Under the pieces are notes generated by a model. The model was not told where the DNA came from, ran no database searches, and worked only from the letters and a program-made list of their open reading frames with translations. Shown here piece after piece: positions 1-9,606 of a stretch of 50,836 nt of DNA. The stretch spans positions 1-50,836 of the forward strand of contig NZ_JASJDK010000033.1 in assembly GCF_030065675.1 (NCBI RefSeq). The letters are read 5' to 3'. A program made the position numbers and the translations under genes. Position 1 is the first letter of the stretch; each line of letters opens with the position of its first letter. This DNA comes from Mastigocoleus sp. MO_188.B34 (lineage in GTDB: Bacteria; Cyanobacteriota; Cyanobacteriia; Cyanobacteriales; Nostocaceae).

Positions 1-575
1 CTCGTGGTTTGAGAGCCCTGTCAAATAATCTTTTTAAGATTGTTAAGAAAGATGTGACTAATGCATAGCTTGAGAAGGGGGGCTTTTGCCTCCTTTTTAA
101 GGGGGTTGGGGGATCTCAATAATGATATTGGGTAATAAGCTATACTTTCCAAACATCCTCTAAGAAAAAACTTAAGGCTAAGAATTCTAGACTTAGAAAT
201 AAATGTTGAAGCAGGAAATTCGGATTCATGGAATTGCCAAATAATCAGATTTTAAGCTTGAGATAAATTTTATTTTAATTTGACAAATTAACTTTTTTGT
301 GCAGCATTCACAGCCGTAAATTCTAATCTGGCTCAAAAGAAAAAGTATTTAAAGTTCATGAGATCCATATATTCCATGAAAAAAGCGAGAAATCTAATTC
401 AAATATTTTGCGATGTAGAAAAATTTGTATTGAAAAATAATCAAGATGTAATTTGCCGATTATTTCTTTCTGGCAAAACTTGGTAGGGTAAGTGAGAGAA
501 TTGGGGAATAATAAAGCCACTCTCTTTGAGATAGGTATCTGATAAAATTTGTAAGGTTTCTAGAAGCTAGTAGCA
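1..575. other. intergenic region upstream of plsX
   Basis: No convincing gene. Around 75-115 there is a G-rich stretch with the AAGGGGG / CCTCCTTTTTAAGGGGG look of a common cyanobacterial dispersed repeat. The rest is AT-rich. The plsX promoter should lie in the last 150 bases but I cannot place boxes with confidence. Confidence 0.5.
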
Positions 576-1595
576 ATGGTATCGACTGGCGAACGTATCG
601 CAATTGATGCAATGGGAGGGGACCACGCACCCGATGAGATCGTTGCTGGCGCACTGCGAGCTCAAGAGGAATTGGGTGTAAAAGTTTTACTTGTGGGTGA
701 ACCCGAAAAAATTAAAGCAGCCCTGCCTTCAAACACTAATTTGGGGCAAGTGGAAATCGTAAGTGCTACAGATACGATCGAGATGGATGAGGAGCCTTTG
801 TCTGCCGTTAGGCGCAAACGTTCCGCTTCAATCAATGTCGTAATGGACTTAGTAAAAAAAGGAAAGGCAGATGCTGCGATCAGTGCTGGTCACTCCGGCG
901 CTGCAATGGCAGCGGCTTTACTCCGCTTAGGGCGACTTCCCGGAATTGACAGACCGGCAATTGGTGCTGTTTTTCCCACTATGGTTGCCAGCAAACCTGT
1001 ACTAATACTAGATGTAGGTGCAAACGTAGATTGTCGCCCTAAGTTTTTAGAGCAGTTTGCTGTTATGGGTTCGGTTTACAGCCAATATGTATTGGGAACT
1101 GCCGAACCAAAAGTAGGTTTATTAAATATTGGTGAGGAAGATTGTAAGGGAAATGACCTGGCAATTCGTACCCATCAAATACTGACCTCCAACTCGCAAA
1201 TCTCTTTTCTTGGCAATGCTGAAGGTCGTGATGTCTTATCAGGACGCTTTGACGTCATTGTCTGCGACGGTTTTGTTGGTAATGTTTTACTAAAATTTGC
1301 TGAAGCTGTCGGAGAAATAATACTGCAAATTCTGCGGGAAGAATTACCATCCGGCTTACACGGTCAAATTGGCACAGCACTTTTAAAACCAAATCTAAAG
1401 CGCATCAAGCAACGGATGGATCATGCGGAGCATGGTGGTGCTTTACTTTTGGGCGTGAATGGAATTTGCGTTATCAGTCATGGTAGTTCTGAAGCTCCTT
1501 CTATTTTTAATGCTATTCGTATGGCAAAAGAAGCTGTGGATAATCAAGTATTGGAACGCATCCATCCACAGGTCAGTAGTTTGGCTTCCGAGTAA
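576..1595 (+). CDS. plsX: phosphate acyltransferase PlsX
   Basis: PlsX makes acyl-phosphate from acyl-ACP and phosphate, feeding glycerol-3-phosphate acylation at the start of membrane phospholipid and glycolipid synthesis. The 339-residue length is normal. The N-terminus IAIDAMGGDHAPDEIVAGA and the later HSGAAMAAAL and VCDGFVGNVLLKFAEA segments are family hallmarks. The ATG at 576 precedes the conserved N-terminus by only a few residues; no strong ribosome binding site is visible. It is the first gene of a plsX-fabH-fabD series on the same strand, the usual bacterial grouping of acyl-chain initiation genes, although a 380-base gap before fabH suggests fabH may have its own promoter. Identification is secure by sequence; the enzymatic role is from family knowledge. 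Confidence 0.96.
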   Translation: MVSTGERIAIDAMGGDHAPDEIVAGALRAQEELGVKVLLVGEPEKIKAALPSNTNLGQVEIVSATDTIEMDEEPLSAVRRKRSASINVVMDLVKKGKADAAISAGHSGAAMAAALLRLGRLPGIDRPAIGAVFPTMVASKPVLILDVGANVDCRPKFLEQFAVMGSVYSQYVLGTAEPKVGLLNIGEEDCKGNDLAIRTHQILTSNSQISFLGNAEGRDVLSGRFDVIVCDGFVGNVLLKFAEAVGEIILQILREELPSGLHGQIGTALLKPNLKRIKQRMDHAEHGGALLLGVNGICVISHGSSEAPSIFNAIRMAKEAVDNQVLERIHPQVSSLASE

Positions 1596-1977
1596 TATTA
1601 CCCAAGCCCTATTTACCCACCCAGACCAAAGTCATTAGCTGTAATTGTCTGCTAGTGACACCCCTATACCGGGGGAGAAGTATTCTTTGCCCTTATGCTT
1701 CTTTTTCTCTATGGACACTCCCACAGAAATAATTTCCGAAATTTTCAATGACAAAGACTAGTTAGTAGTCCATAGTCAGAAAAATAGAAAAAATTATTGG
1801 GAAGTTATTTTTGAGCCTCCCATGGTTCTCTGTCCTTTTTCGATTGTGTCTGCAGTATTAATAGTCAGCCAAAGTGACAAACCAGTTTAGATATGCGTAG
1901 TCAATGAATGTTACTTTTGTCTATATATTCATAGCTCATAACTAGTTGCGAACGGCTTATAAACTCGGAGAAAATGA
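1596..1977. other. plsX-fabH spacer
   Basis: No gene seen. A short GC-rich hairpin (CCCCTATACCGGGGG, near 1662-1676) follows plsX and could stall or end transcription, but it lacks an immediate T-run. The remaining sequence is AT-rich and probably holds the fabH promoter. Confidence 0.4.
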
Positions 1978-2970
1978 GTGCAGAATTTAGGAATAGCAAT
2001 TACAGGAAGTGGCTCGGCAGTGCCAAAAAATTCCCTCGATAACCAGGGAATAACGCAAATTGTAGAAACTACAGATGAATGGATATCTACAAGAACTGGT
2101 ATTCGTCAACGCCGACTGGCAAAACCGGATGAGTCTTTAAAGGATATTGCCACAAGTGCTAGCCAAAAAGCACTTGCTATGGCTGGAATTGAACCAAAAG
2201 ATGTCGATTTAATTTTATTGGCAACTTCTACATCTGATGATTTATTTGGTAGCGCTTGTCAAGTTCAAGCAGCTTTGGGAGCCGATAGAGCAGTAGCATT
2301 TGATTTGACAGCTGCTTGCTCAGGCTTTGTATTTGGACTTGTTACTGCTACTCAGTACATAAGAACTGGTGTTTACCAAAATGTATTGTTGATAGGGGCG
2401 GATATTCTCTCCCGTTGGGTAGATTGGGAAGATCGACGCACTTGTGTGTTATTTGGTGATGGTGCAGGAGCGGTAGTATTGCAAGCGAATCAAAGCGATC
2501 ATTTACTGGGCTTTGAACTTAAAAGTGATGGAACTCAAAATGGTTGTCTTAACGTTTCCTATACAGCATCTCCAAGAAAACTAACTGAGGAAATTGTTGT
2601 AGCTAAAGGGAATTATCAAGCATTAGCGATGAATGGTAAAGAAGTATACCGTTTTGCAGTGCAAAAAGTCCCAGAAATTATTGATAAAGCTTTGTTTCGT
2701 GCCCAACTAACCGTAGAACAAATAGATTGGTTAGTCTTACATCAAGCCAATCAACGTATTCTCAATGCAGTCGCGGAACGTCTCAATATTCCACCTGAAA
2801 AGGTAATCAGTAATGTTGCCTCATATGGCAATACTTCTGCTGCTTCCATCCCCTTAGCTTTAGATGAAGCTGTAAGACAAAATAAAATTCAAACTAACGA
2901 TGTTATTGCTGCATCAGGCTTTGGTGCTGGTCTTACATGGGGGGCAGCTATTTTCCAATGGGGAAGGTAA
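1978..2970 (+). CDS. fabH: beta-ketoacyl-ACP synthase III FabH
   Basis: FabH condenses acetyl-CoA with malonyl-ACP to start fatty acid synthesis. The 330-residue protein has the family landmarks: DEWISTRTGIRQRR near residue 35, the active-site Cys in DLTAACSGF near residue 112, the catalytic His in VLHQANQRI near residue 255, and the Asn of SNVASYGNTSAAS near residue 285. So the Cys-His-Asn triad is intact. The start is a GTG at 1978 with a GGAG seven bases upstream; an ATG at 1974 is out of frame. It follows plsX and precedes fabD, consistent with a shared lipid-initiation cluster. The short ATTTGTC-type repeat begins right after the stop codon. Confidence 0.96.
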   Translation: MQNLGIAITGSGSAVPKNSLDNQGITQIVETTDEWISTRTGIRQRRLAKPDESLKDIATSASQKALAMAGIEPKDVDLILLATSTSDDLFGSACQVQAALGADRAVAFDLTAACSGFVFGLVTATQYIRTGVYQNVLLIGADILSRWVDWEDRRTCVLFGDGAGAVVLQANQSDHLLGFELKSDGTQNGCLNVSYTASPRKLTEEIVVAKGNYQALAMNGKEVYRFAVQKVPEIIDKALFRAQLTVEQIDWLVLHQANQRILNAVAERLNIPPEKVISNVASYGNTSAASIPLALDEAVRQNKIQTNDVIAASGFGAGLTWGAAIFQWGR

Positions 2971-2974
2971 CTAT

Positions 2975-3160
2975 TGTGTCATTCATTTGTCATTTGTCTT
3001 GGTCATCGATTACTGATCTTTGACTATTAGACAAAAGACAAATGATGTATGTATTCCCTTGAGGTGGAATTAAAGTTAGCGCTCGCCGTCGGCGTATAGG
3101 AGGAATGGTAAATGACACATAGAAAATGAAAAAATGACAAATGACAAAGTGCAAATGACA
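2975..3160. repeat. short tandem heptamer repeats flanking the fabD start
   Basis: The fabH-fabD gap carries CATTTGT-type heptamers near 2982-3000 and their complement (ACAAATG / AAATGAC) near 3035-3045 and 3130-3160. These arms could pair in the transcript. The downstream copies run into the first codons of fabD. This is the short tandemly repeated repetitive (STRR) class common in Nostocales genomes. Confidence 0.6.
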
Positions 3161-4039
3161 AAAACTGCATGGGTATTTCCTGGACAAGGCTCCCAATCCG
3201 TAGGGATGGGAATGGATTTATTGGATATACCATCTGCTAAAGAAAAATTCACTCAAGCTAAAGAAATTTTAGGCTGGTCAGTCACACAAATCTGTGAAAG
3301 TGATCCAGAAAATTTATCCCGTACTCTCTACACCCAACCTTGTCTTTACGTTGTGGAAAGTATTCTTGCTGATATTCTTCGCGAGAAAGGAGATAAACCA
3401 GATTTGGTTGCTGGTCATAGCTTGGGAGAATATGTAGCCCTTTATGTGGCTGGTGTATTTGATTGGTCAGCAGGACTTCGATTAGTGAAAAGACGTGCTG
3501 AACTGATGGATAATGCTGCTGGTGGTAAAATGGCAGCATTAATGAAATTTGACCGCGAGCAACTGGAAAAAGTTGTGGCTCAAACCGAAAATGTCGTACT
3601 AGCAAATGATAATAGTGCGGCACAGGTGGTAATTTCTGGGACTCAGGAAGCCGTAGAAGCGGTAATGTCTCAAGTTAAAACAAGGCGAGCAGTTCTTTTA
3701 AATGTTTCGGGAGCTTTTCATTCTCCCTTAATGTCTGCGGCGGCTGCTGAATTTCAAGATATTTTGGAATCTTTGAATTTTCAACAGGCTACGATTCCAG
3801 TGTTATCCAATGTAGAACCAGTTCCGACAACAGATGCTGAAGTTCTGAAAAAGCGCTTAGTACAACAAATGACTGGTTCGGTGCGTTGGCGAGAAATTTC
3901 ACTTGCACTACCAAAAAATGAAATTGAACGAGTAGTAGAAATTGGACCAGGTAATGTACTTACTGGCTTAATAAAACGAACTTGTTCTGGCTTAACTTTA
4001 GAAAATATAAATTCTGCAAAAGAATTAACCACGGTCTGA
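3155..4039 (+). CDS. fabD: malonyl-CoA:ACP transacylase FabD
   Basis: FabD transfers malonyl from CoA to acyl carrier protein, supplying the extender for fatty acid synthesis. WVFPGQGSQSVGMG opens the protein, the nucleophile Ser sits in VAGHSLGEYVAL near residue 90, and the catalytic His is in SGAFHSPLM near residue 195. I place the start at the ATG at 3155, giving about 294 residues that begin MTKTAWVFPGQG as in relatives. An in-frame ATG at 3134 would add seven residues that are simply translated STRR repeat. The gene ends just before a strong hairpin that separates it from the convergent invertase. Confidence 0.95.
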   Translation: MTKTAWVFPGQGSQSVGMGMDLLDIPSAKEKFTQAKEILGWSVTQICESDPENLSRTLYTQPCLYVVESILADILREKGDKPDLVAGHSLGEYVALYVAGVFDWSAGLRLVKRRAELMDNAAGGKMAALMKFDREQLEKVVAQTENVVLANDNSAAQVVISGTQEAVEAVMSQVKTRRAVLLNVSGAFHSPLMSAAAAEFQDILESLNFQQATIPVLSNVEPVPTTDAEVLKKRLVQQMTGSVRWREISLALPKNEIERVVEIGPGNVLTGLIKRTCSGLTLENINSAKELTTV

Positions 4040-4120
4040 AATAGTTAGCACAGAAAATCTACTACAGTCGAACTAAGAACAAAAATCATAAATATCTTCA
4101 AATAGCTTAGTTTAACTAGT

Positions 4121-4149
4121 TTGGTTACCAGAAATTATCTGGTAACCAT
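4121..4149. terminator. bidirectional hairpin terminator between fabD and invertase
   Basis: A perfect 10-bp stem GGTTACCAGA / TCTGGTAACC (4123-4132 and 4138-4147) closes a 5-base AATTA loop between two converging genes. On the + strand a run of seven or more T follows about 20 bases later. It probably ends transcription of the fab genes and may serve the invertase as well. Confidence 0.65.
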
Positions 4150-4196
4150 AGTTTCCATATAAACTTCTTTTTTTGACTCAAAAATCAAGAAAAATC

Positions 4197-5636
4197 TCAG
4201 CGGTCAAAACCATCAATTTCAAATTCACAAGCTCTTGAAGCCTGCTCTGCACTAAATGGCTCAAAGCTAACTAATGGTAGATAGGAAGGATTTTTAATCA
4301 GTTCTTTTGCTAATAAAAATCCAGTAATCGTCCAAGTTTGATTTAATCTTGCTTTTCTACCAATTAATCGTCCTTTTTTACCATCGTAATATTCTGGCCA
4401 TTCATCTTCTTGTAAACGAGATTGTGCTATTTCAATTGCCCGTTCGGCAAGAGATATTCTATTAGTTTTAACTGCAGCAGCAGCTAACATCCACAAAAGA
4501 ACGGGCCAATTTCCACCATTATGGTAAGACCAAGGAATATTTTTCGGGTCGCATCCAGTGATTAATCTATATTCTTCATTTTCTAAAGCAGGAAAACAAA
4601 TTTTCATTGGCATATCACCCACCAAATCATCCCATCTTTCTTCGATTAAAGTCATAATCGCCTGGGACTGTTCTTCAGTGGTAAGTTCAGACATAATTGC
4701 CATCAGATTCCCTAAACAGAAGAAACGAACATCAAGTTGTGATGGTCCAACATTTCCTGCCAGATATCCGCCTTTTTTCGGTAGCCATTTATCCAATTCA
4801 TAGTATGGAAGAGAATCTACATAAATATTGAATTGATTGACTGCTGTTTCTCCATATTCTTCACCCTTAAAACGATAAATAGCATTTAAGCGGTTAAGAT
4901 CTATCCAGTAATGCTTGCGAATATGTGCTCCTAAAAGTGGTAAGCGAATATCGATCGCAGCCACAATATCTTCATTACCTCCACAAATTAGAAGTTCGCG
5001 AGCCCCCCGTAATGCAGAATAAAATAAAGCTTGAATTTCCAGAGGATGACCATAAATACCCATTCGACGGTCAATCATGCAAGCTCCATCTGGAACTAAA
5101 AGTGTCGGATACATGTCAAATCTGTTTGCCAAACACAGATCCATAATCAGCCTAATGCCATTTTGGAACTCCGGCCTATAGGCCAAAGAATAATCTTTGG
5201 TCGCAACTACGTAAGCACGTAACAAAATTATCCACCATAAGCAGGAATCCACTGGTGTAACTCTGGCGATCGCATGCTCTCCAAAATCGGCTTTTAAATA
5301 TTCTTCCCCATTACTATGGGTCATTACTTTAAAGCTAGCGGGGATTAATCCTTGAGCTGGTTTATAAGCATCTAATTGTTTTTCTTTAGGTTGTAGTTTT
5401 AAAGTTTCCTCTAAAAAATTACGAACTATATTGGTTCTACCTTCTATTAAAAAAATTATTGCTGCAGAAACAAAATCTCTAATAAAACATTGGTCATAAT
5501 TTAAAGCTTCCTGTGACAAATCGTAGGCAGCAACTGTACCAACAGGACGTCCTTGATAATATATAATTGTTTTTTCCAGAGCTTCCCATGCATCTTTTTC
5601 AACTTTTTTAAGTCCGATTACATCATCTAATCGCAT
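4197..5636 (-). CDS. GH100 neutral/alkaline invertase
   Basis: This enzyme hydrolyses sucrose to glucose and fructose in the cytoplasm. The protein, about 479 residues, carries the GH100 signature [20 protein letters not shown] (near residues 183-202 from the ATG), whose MIDRRMG Asp matches the predicted catalytic Asp, plus [15 protein letters not shown] and WPEYYDG towards the C-terminus with the second catalytic acid. I prefer the ATG at 5636 with GGAG about 10 bases upstream; an in-frame TTG at 5642 is less likely. It runs convergently into fabD across a strong hairpin. In heterocystous cyanobacteria such invertases (InvA/InvB) process sucrose used for carbon transport; which paralogue this is cannot be told here. 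Confidence 0.93.
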   Translation of the reverse strand: MRLDDVIGLKKVEKDAWEALEKTIIYYQGRPVGTVAAYDLSQEALNYDQCFIRDFVSAAIIFLIEGRTNIVRNFLEETLKLQPKEKQLDAYKPAQGLIPASFKVMTHSNGEEYLKADFGEHAIARVTPVDSCLWWIILLRAYVVATKDYSLAYRPEFQNGIRLIMDLCLANRFDMYPTLLVPDGACMIDRRMGIYGHPLEIQALFYSALRGARELLICGGNEDIVAAIDIRLPLLGAHIRKHYWIDLNRLNAIYRFKGEEYGETAVNQFNIYVDSLPYYELDKWLPKKGGYLAGNVGPSQLDVRFFCLGNLMAIMSELTTEEQSQAIMTLIEERWDDLVGDMPMKICFPALENEEYRLITGCDPKNIPWSYHNGGNWPVLLWMLAAAAVKTNRISLAERAIEIAQSRLQEDEWPEYYDGKKGRLIGRKARLNQTWTITGFLLAKELIKNPSYLPLVSFEPFSAEQASRACEFEIDGFDR

Positions 5637-6908
5637 TACCAAAAAACTCCAATTTTGTTGTATTTATAATTACTTTTCAAGTGAGATAGCACTGGATTAT
5701 TCTCAAAAATAGCAATCACTATATTGCCAAGCAGTAAATATAATTACTTAAAATAATTACTCAAAGTAATACAACAAAACAAAAATAATTTCGTACCTTG
5801 AAATAGTTTCAAACTTAAAGAACAAAGTTTTGAAATCTAAGTTTAAACAACTAAAATATCAGCCTTCTAGTATGATGCCGATTCAATGTTTAGTATGTAA
5901 ACCCAGAAATAACCAAAATAGTATATTCACCAAAAATAGTTTAAATCGCGTTTAAATCTTATTTTTGGAGATATCAAATTTTTGATTATTTATCCCAAAT
6001 GATTCATTCTCGAAAGTAACTCTATTTATATATCTAGACTTAGATTTCGGTGAGACCCTAATACTAGATAGGTATATTGTCTTGATTTAAAGTATTGCTT
6101 GAGAATTTTATAAGTTGCTAGTTTGTGAATTGCTAACTAGATTATTCACCCATACAACAAATTATAACTTTTTTTCACATTTCGCAACAACTTATTTAAT
6201 TTTTTTTATTTCTGTAATCTGAAGCAGTTAAAAAAATTACTTGACTTCGATTTATTAACAATTAAAAATATCCACTGAATACAACATTTTAATAGCAATT
6301 ATTATCAAAATATCCCATGCATGAAAACTCTGTCCTTGGAAATAAGGTTAATTTGTTGATATTAGTGATTTGAATAATATTCAAAATTGAATGAATAAAA
6401 ATTTCTTTATGCTCAAGTAATTGTAAAAAGCACAAGTCCAATTTTACTATTGCCTAGTATAAGTTGGTATAAAATAATATGAATTTAAGATGAATTTATT
6501 AAAAATAATACAATGGATTTGATTTTGGGCAGAAAAAGAGGGTGTAGTTTATTGTTAGTGCAAATACTGGCAATTGTTGACAAAAGTAAAATTTTGCAAG
6601 CTATTTGATTTCGCAAACTAGAAGTAAGTCATAGATGATAATCATTTAGTTATAAAGTTTTTGCCAAAAGTTTTACCCAGAATATAAATCTTAAATGGTA
6701 AATATAAATATCTACTCTCTTTTGCGGCGGAAATCACCAACACCCAAATTTTTATTTTTCCTTTGAACCATGTATTTGGAGATTTTTCATTATCAATCCT
6801 CTAGCTAGTAAGAAGTAATATTTAATTTGAGTTAATAAATAAATTAAGTACTAATAAAATGGCATATTGTGAGAGAAGCTATTTGATTTTTTAAACATAA
6901 AAATTTTA
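5637..6908. other. 1.27-kb AT-rich spacer upstream of bciB
   Basis: No open reading frame or RNA gene that I can support. The sequence is strongly AT-rich with poly-A/T runs (for example 6180-6260). It separates the divergent invertase and bciB and must hold both promoters. The length is unusual for a two-promoter spacer, so a small RNA or decayed gene is possible but not seen. Confidence 0.5.
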
Positions 6909-8108
6909 ATGACGTCAGTTGATTTGCCCAAACACCAAAAAGCTAAAGCCCTTAAACCCGGTAGTCGTCGTCCAGCGAAGGAACTCTGTAGCGAATGCGG
7001 ATTATGCGATACATATTACATTCACTATGTCAAAGAAGCTTGTGCTTTTTTGAATCAACAATTTGACAAACTAGAAGAACAAAGTCATTCCCGTAAACGA
7101 AACTTGGATAACCCTAATGAACTTTATTTTGGGGTTCACCAAGAAATGATGGCGGCGCAAAAAAAACAACCCATTCCTGGCGCTCAATGGACGGGAATTG
7201 TTAGTACGATTGCCATTGAAATGCTCAATCGCGGCATTGTTGAAGGTGTAGTGTGCGTTCAAAATACTAAAGAAGACCGCTTTGGACCAATGCCAGTTAT
7301 TGCTCGGACTGCAGAAGAGGTAATGGCTGCACGGGTGAATAAACCTACTTTGTCCCCCAATCTCTCAATATTAGAGCAAGTAGAACAATCGGGGATGAAG
7401 CGACTACTAGCAATTGGGGTTGGTTGTCAAATCCAAGCTTTACGGACTGTAGAAAAACAATTGGGCTTGGAAAAACTTTACGTTTTAGGTACCCCTTGTG
7501 TAGATAACGTTACTCGTGCTGGACTACAGAAATTTTTAGAGACAACTAGTAAATCACCTGACACGGTAGTTCATTACGAGTTCATGCAAGATTTTCGAGT
7601 CCACTTTAAACATGAGGATGGCTCAATTGAAAAAGTACCTTTCTTTGGTTTAAAGACTAATCAACTCAAGGATGTTTTTGCACCTTCTTGTATGAGTTGC
7701 TTCGACTACGTTAATTCTTTAGCGGATTTAGTTGTAGGTTACATGGGTGCTCCTTTCGGTTGGCAATGGATTGTAGTCAGAAATGACACTGGTAAGGAGA
7801 TGTTGGAGCTAGTAAAAGAGCAACTTAATACTCAACCAGTCATGTCGAAAGGAGATCGGAAAGCTGCCGTACAGCAAAGTATACCTGCTTACGATCAAGG
7901 TGTAACTTTACCTATGTGGGCAGCAAAAATGATGGGCGTGGTCATCGAAAAGATTGGACCTAAGGGTTTGGAATATGCTCGCTTTTCCATTGACTCCCAT
8001 TTCACTCGTAATTTTCTTTATGTAAAACGCAATTACCCACAAAAATTAGCAGCCCATGTTCCAGAATTTGCTAAGCGCATAGTCGGACAGTATAAATTAC
8101 CAGATTAA
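6909..8108 (+). CDS. bciB: ferredoxin-dependent 3,8-divinyl (proto)chlorophyllide 8-vinyl reductase BciB
   Basis: A member of the coenzyme F420 hydrogenase beta-subunit (FrhB) superfamily, which also includes plant 7-hydroxymethyl chlorophyll a reductase. In cyanobacteria the Slr1923-type member reduces the 8-vinyl group during chlorophyll a synthesis using ferredoxin. The 399 residues show an N-terminal Cys cluster CSECGLC (near 27-33), then TPCVDNVTRAG and the Fe-S/flavin-associated APSCMSCFDYVN motif near 257. Length and motifs fit Slr1923. The ATG at 6909 is preceded by AT-rich sequence without a clear ribosome binding site. The gene stands alone and ends in a hairpin. The HCAR function is the main alternative; BciB is the usual cyanobacterial role. 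Confidence 0.9.
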   Translation: MTSVDLPKHQKAKALKPGSRRPAKELCSECGLCDTYYIHYVKEACAFLNQQFDKLEEQSHSRKRNLDNPNELYFGVHQEMMAAQKKQPIPGAQWTGIVSTIAIEMLNRGIVEGVVCVQNTKEDRFGPMPVIARTAEEVMAARVNKPTLSPNLSILEQVEQSGMKRLLAIGVGCQIQALRTVEKQLGLEKLYVLGTPCVDNVTRAGLQKFLETTSKSPDTVVHYEFMQDFRVHFKHEDGSIEKVPFFGLKTNQLKDVFAPSCMSCFDYVNSLADLVVGYMGAPFGWQWIVVRNDTGKEMLELVKEQLNTQPVMSKGDRKAAVQQSIPAYDQGVTLPMWAAKMMGVVIEKIGPKGLEYARFSIDSHFTRNFLYVKRNYPQKLAAHVPEFAKRIVGQYKLPD

Positions 8109-8123
8109 GATGGTCAAATTTGT

Positions 8124-8142
8124 TTCCAGGCTAAGCCTGGAA
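8124..8142 (+). terminator. hairpin after bciB
   Basis: TTCCAGGCT and AGCCTGGAA form a nine-base inverted repeat around a single A, 16 bases after the bciB stop codon. No strong T-run follows, so it may be an mRNA-end stabiliser rather than a full terminator. Confidence 0.45.
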
Positions 8143-8276
8143 GCGAAAATCTTAAAATATTGGTTTATTAATACTTATATGCCTTTACACAAAAATAGCC
8201 AAAGCTAATTTTTTCTATTCTCTATTGGCTGCGAAGCAATATATCTTTATAGATTGATACTTGCAGCCTTGATTAT

Positions 8277-9506
8277 TTAAGCAGCTTCAACAGCTTCCAT
8301 TGCAGCAGATAGTGCGATCGCAACGTGAGTCCAGTGAGTACCGCCTTGACAATAAACCACGTAAGGTTCGCGCAGGGGACCATCAGACGAAAATTCTGAG
8401 GTACTACCTTCAATAAATGTACCTCCAGCCATTACTACCTTGCTTTCGTAACCCGGCATTTCATCGGGAATAGGGTCTAGATAGGAACCGATGGGAGAAT
8501 GGCTTTGAATCGCCTTACAAAAAGCAATTAATTTTTCCGGAGAACCAAGTTTAATCGCTTGAATTACATCCCGGCGAGGAGCAAGAGGTGCGGGGTTAAC
8601 AGGATAGCCTAACTTGTCAAATACATAACCAGTGAGGTGAGTGCCCTTCATTGCCTCTCCCACCATTTGCGGCGCGAGAAATAATCCTTGAAATAACAAA
8701 CGATTCTGGTCAAAAGTAGCACCACCAGCACTACCGATTCCCGGAGCTGTCAGACGACAAGCAGCAGATTCTACCAATTCAGCACGACCTGCAATGTAGC
8801 CACCAGCATTGACAATCGTTCCACCAGGATTTTTAATTAAGGAACCTGCCATTAAGTCAGCACCTACATGGGAAGGTTCTTGAGTTTCGATAAATTCTCC
8901 ATAACAGTTATCAACAAAACAAATTGTATCGGGATTTTGTTTTTTAACTAAGTAAATGATTTTTTCAATATCAGTAATTGATAAACTCGGACGCCACGAA
9001 TAACCACAAGACCTTTGAATTAGGACTAGACGGGTGTTTTGCTTTATCGCAGAAGATAAATTTTCCCAATCTATAGTGCCATCTAGAGTAAGATCCAATT
9101 GGCGATAGCTTACACCAAAATCAATCAGAGAGCCTTGATCGCGACCCCTAAGTCCGATTACTTCTTCCAAAGTGTCATAAGGTGCTCCTGCTACCGCCAA
9201 CATTTCATCTCCCGGACGGAGAACTCCAAACAAAGCACAAGCTATTGCATGAGTACCTGAAACAAATTGCACCCGTACCACGGCTGCTTCAGTTCCCATA
9301 ACTTCCGCAAAAACTTTGTCTAAAATTTCTCGTCCTAAATCATCATGCCCGTATCCTGTTACACCAGTAAAATGGTGGGCACCTACCTTATGATGACGAA
9401 AGGCATTTAGTACTCGTTTAAGATTTTGCTTGACCTTAGCGTCAATTCCAGAAAAGATCTTTAAGAGTGCCTGTTCTGCTTCGTGCAGCTGTTCGACGCT
9501 GTTCAT
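8277..9506 (-). CDS. methionine gamma-lyase family PLP enzyme (aluminium-resistance-protein type)
   Basis: A fold-type I pyridoxal-phosphate enzyme of the family annotated as methionine gamma-lyase-like or aluminum resistance protein. Visible features are VTGYGHDDLGREILD near the N-terminus, the cofactor region FVSGTHAIACALFGVLRPGD, CFVDNCYGEF with the PLP-contacting Asp, and the predicted Schiff-base Lys in AGSLIKNPGGTIV. About 409 residues. I set the start at the ATG at 9506, which has GAGGT five bases upstream; the reading frame stays open upstream but adds only non-conserved residues. It is divergent from desC with a 100-base gap, so the two share a promoter region. The physiological substrate is not established. 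Confidence 0.9.
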   Translation of the reverse strand: MNSVEQLHEAEQALLKIFSGIDAKVKQNLKRVLNAFRHHKVGAHHFTGVTGYGHDDLGREILDKVFAEVMGTEAAVVRVQFVSGTHAIACALFGVLRPGDEMLAVAGAPYDTLEEVIGLRGRDQGSLIDFGVSYRQLDLTLDGTIDWENLSSAIKQNTRLVLIQRSCGYSWRPSLSITDIEKIIYLVKKQNPDTICFVDNCYGEFIETQEPSHVGADLMAGSLIKNPGGTIVNAGGYIAGRAELVESAACRLTAPGIGSAGGATFDQNRLLFQGLFLAPQMVGEAMKGTHLTGYVFDKLGYPVNPAPLAPRRDVIQAIKLGSPEKLIAFCKAIQSHSPIGSYLDPIPDEMPGYESKVVMAGGTFIEGSTSEFSSDGPLREPYVVYCQGGTHWTHVAIALSAAMEAVEAA

Positions 9507-9606
9507 CAGTACCTCATTATAAAAAAATACCGGATTCGGATTTAGGTCGTAAAGCGACAAACGGACCGCACAGCCTAGGCTCAATAATTTCCATTTAGGT
9601 TACCGC

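Noticed and set aside
2990-3233. Two overlapping - frames near the fabD start
   Set aside because: Shadow of fabD and of the ATTTGTC repeats.
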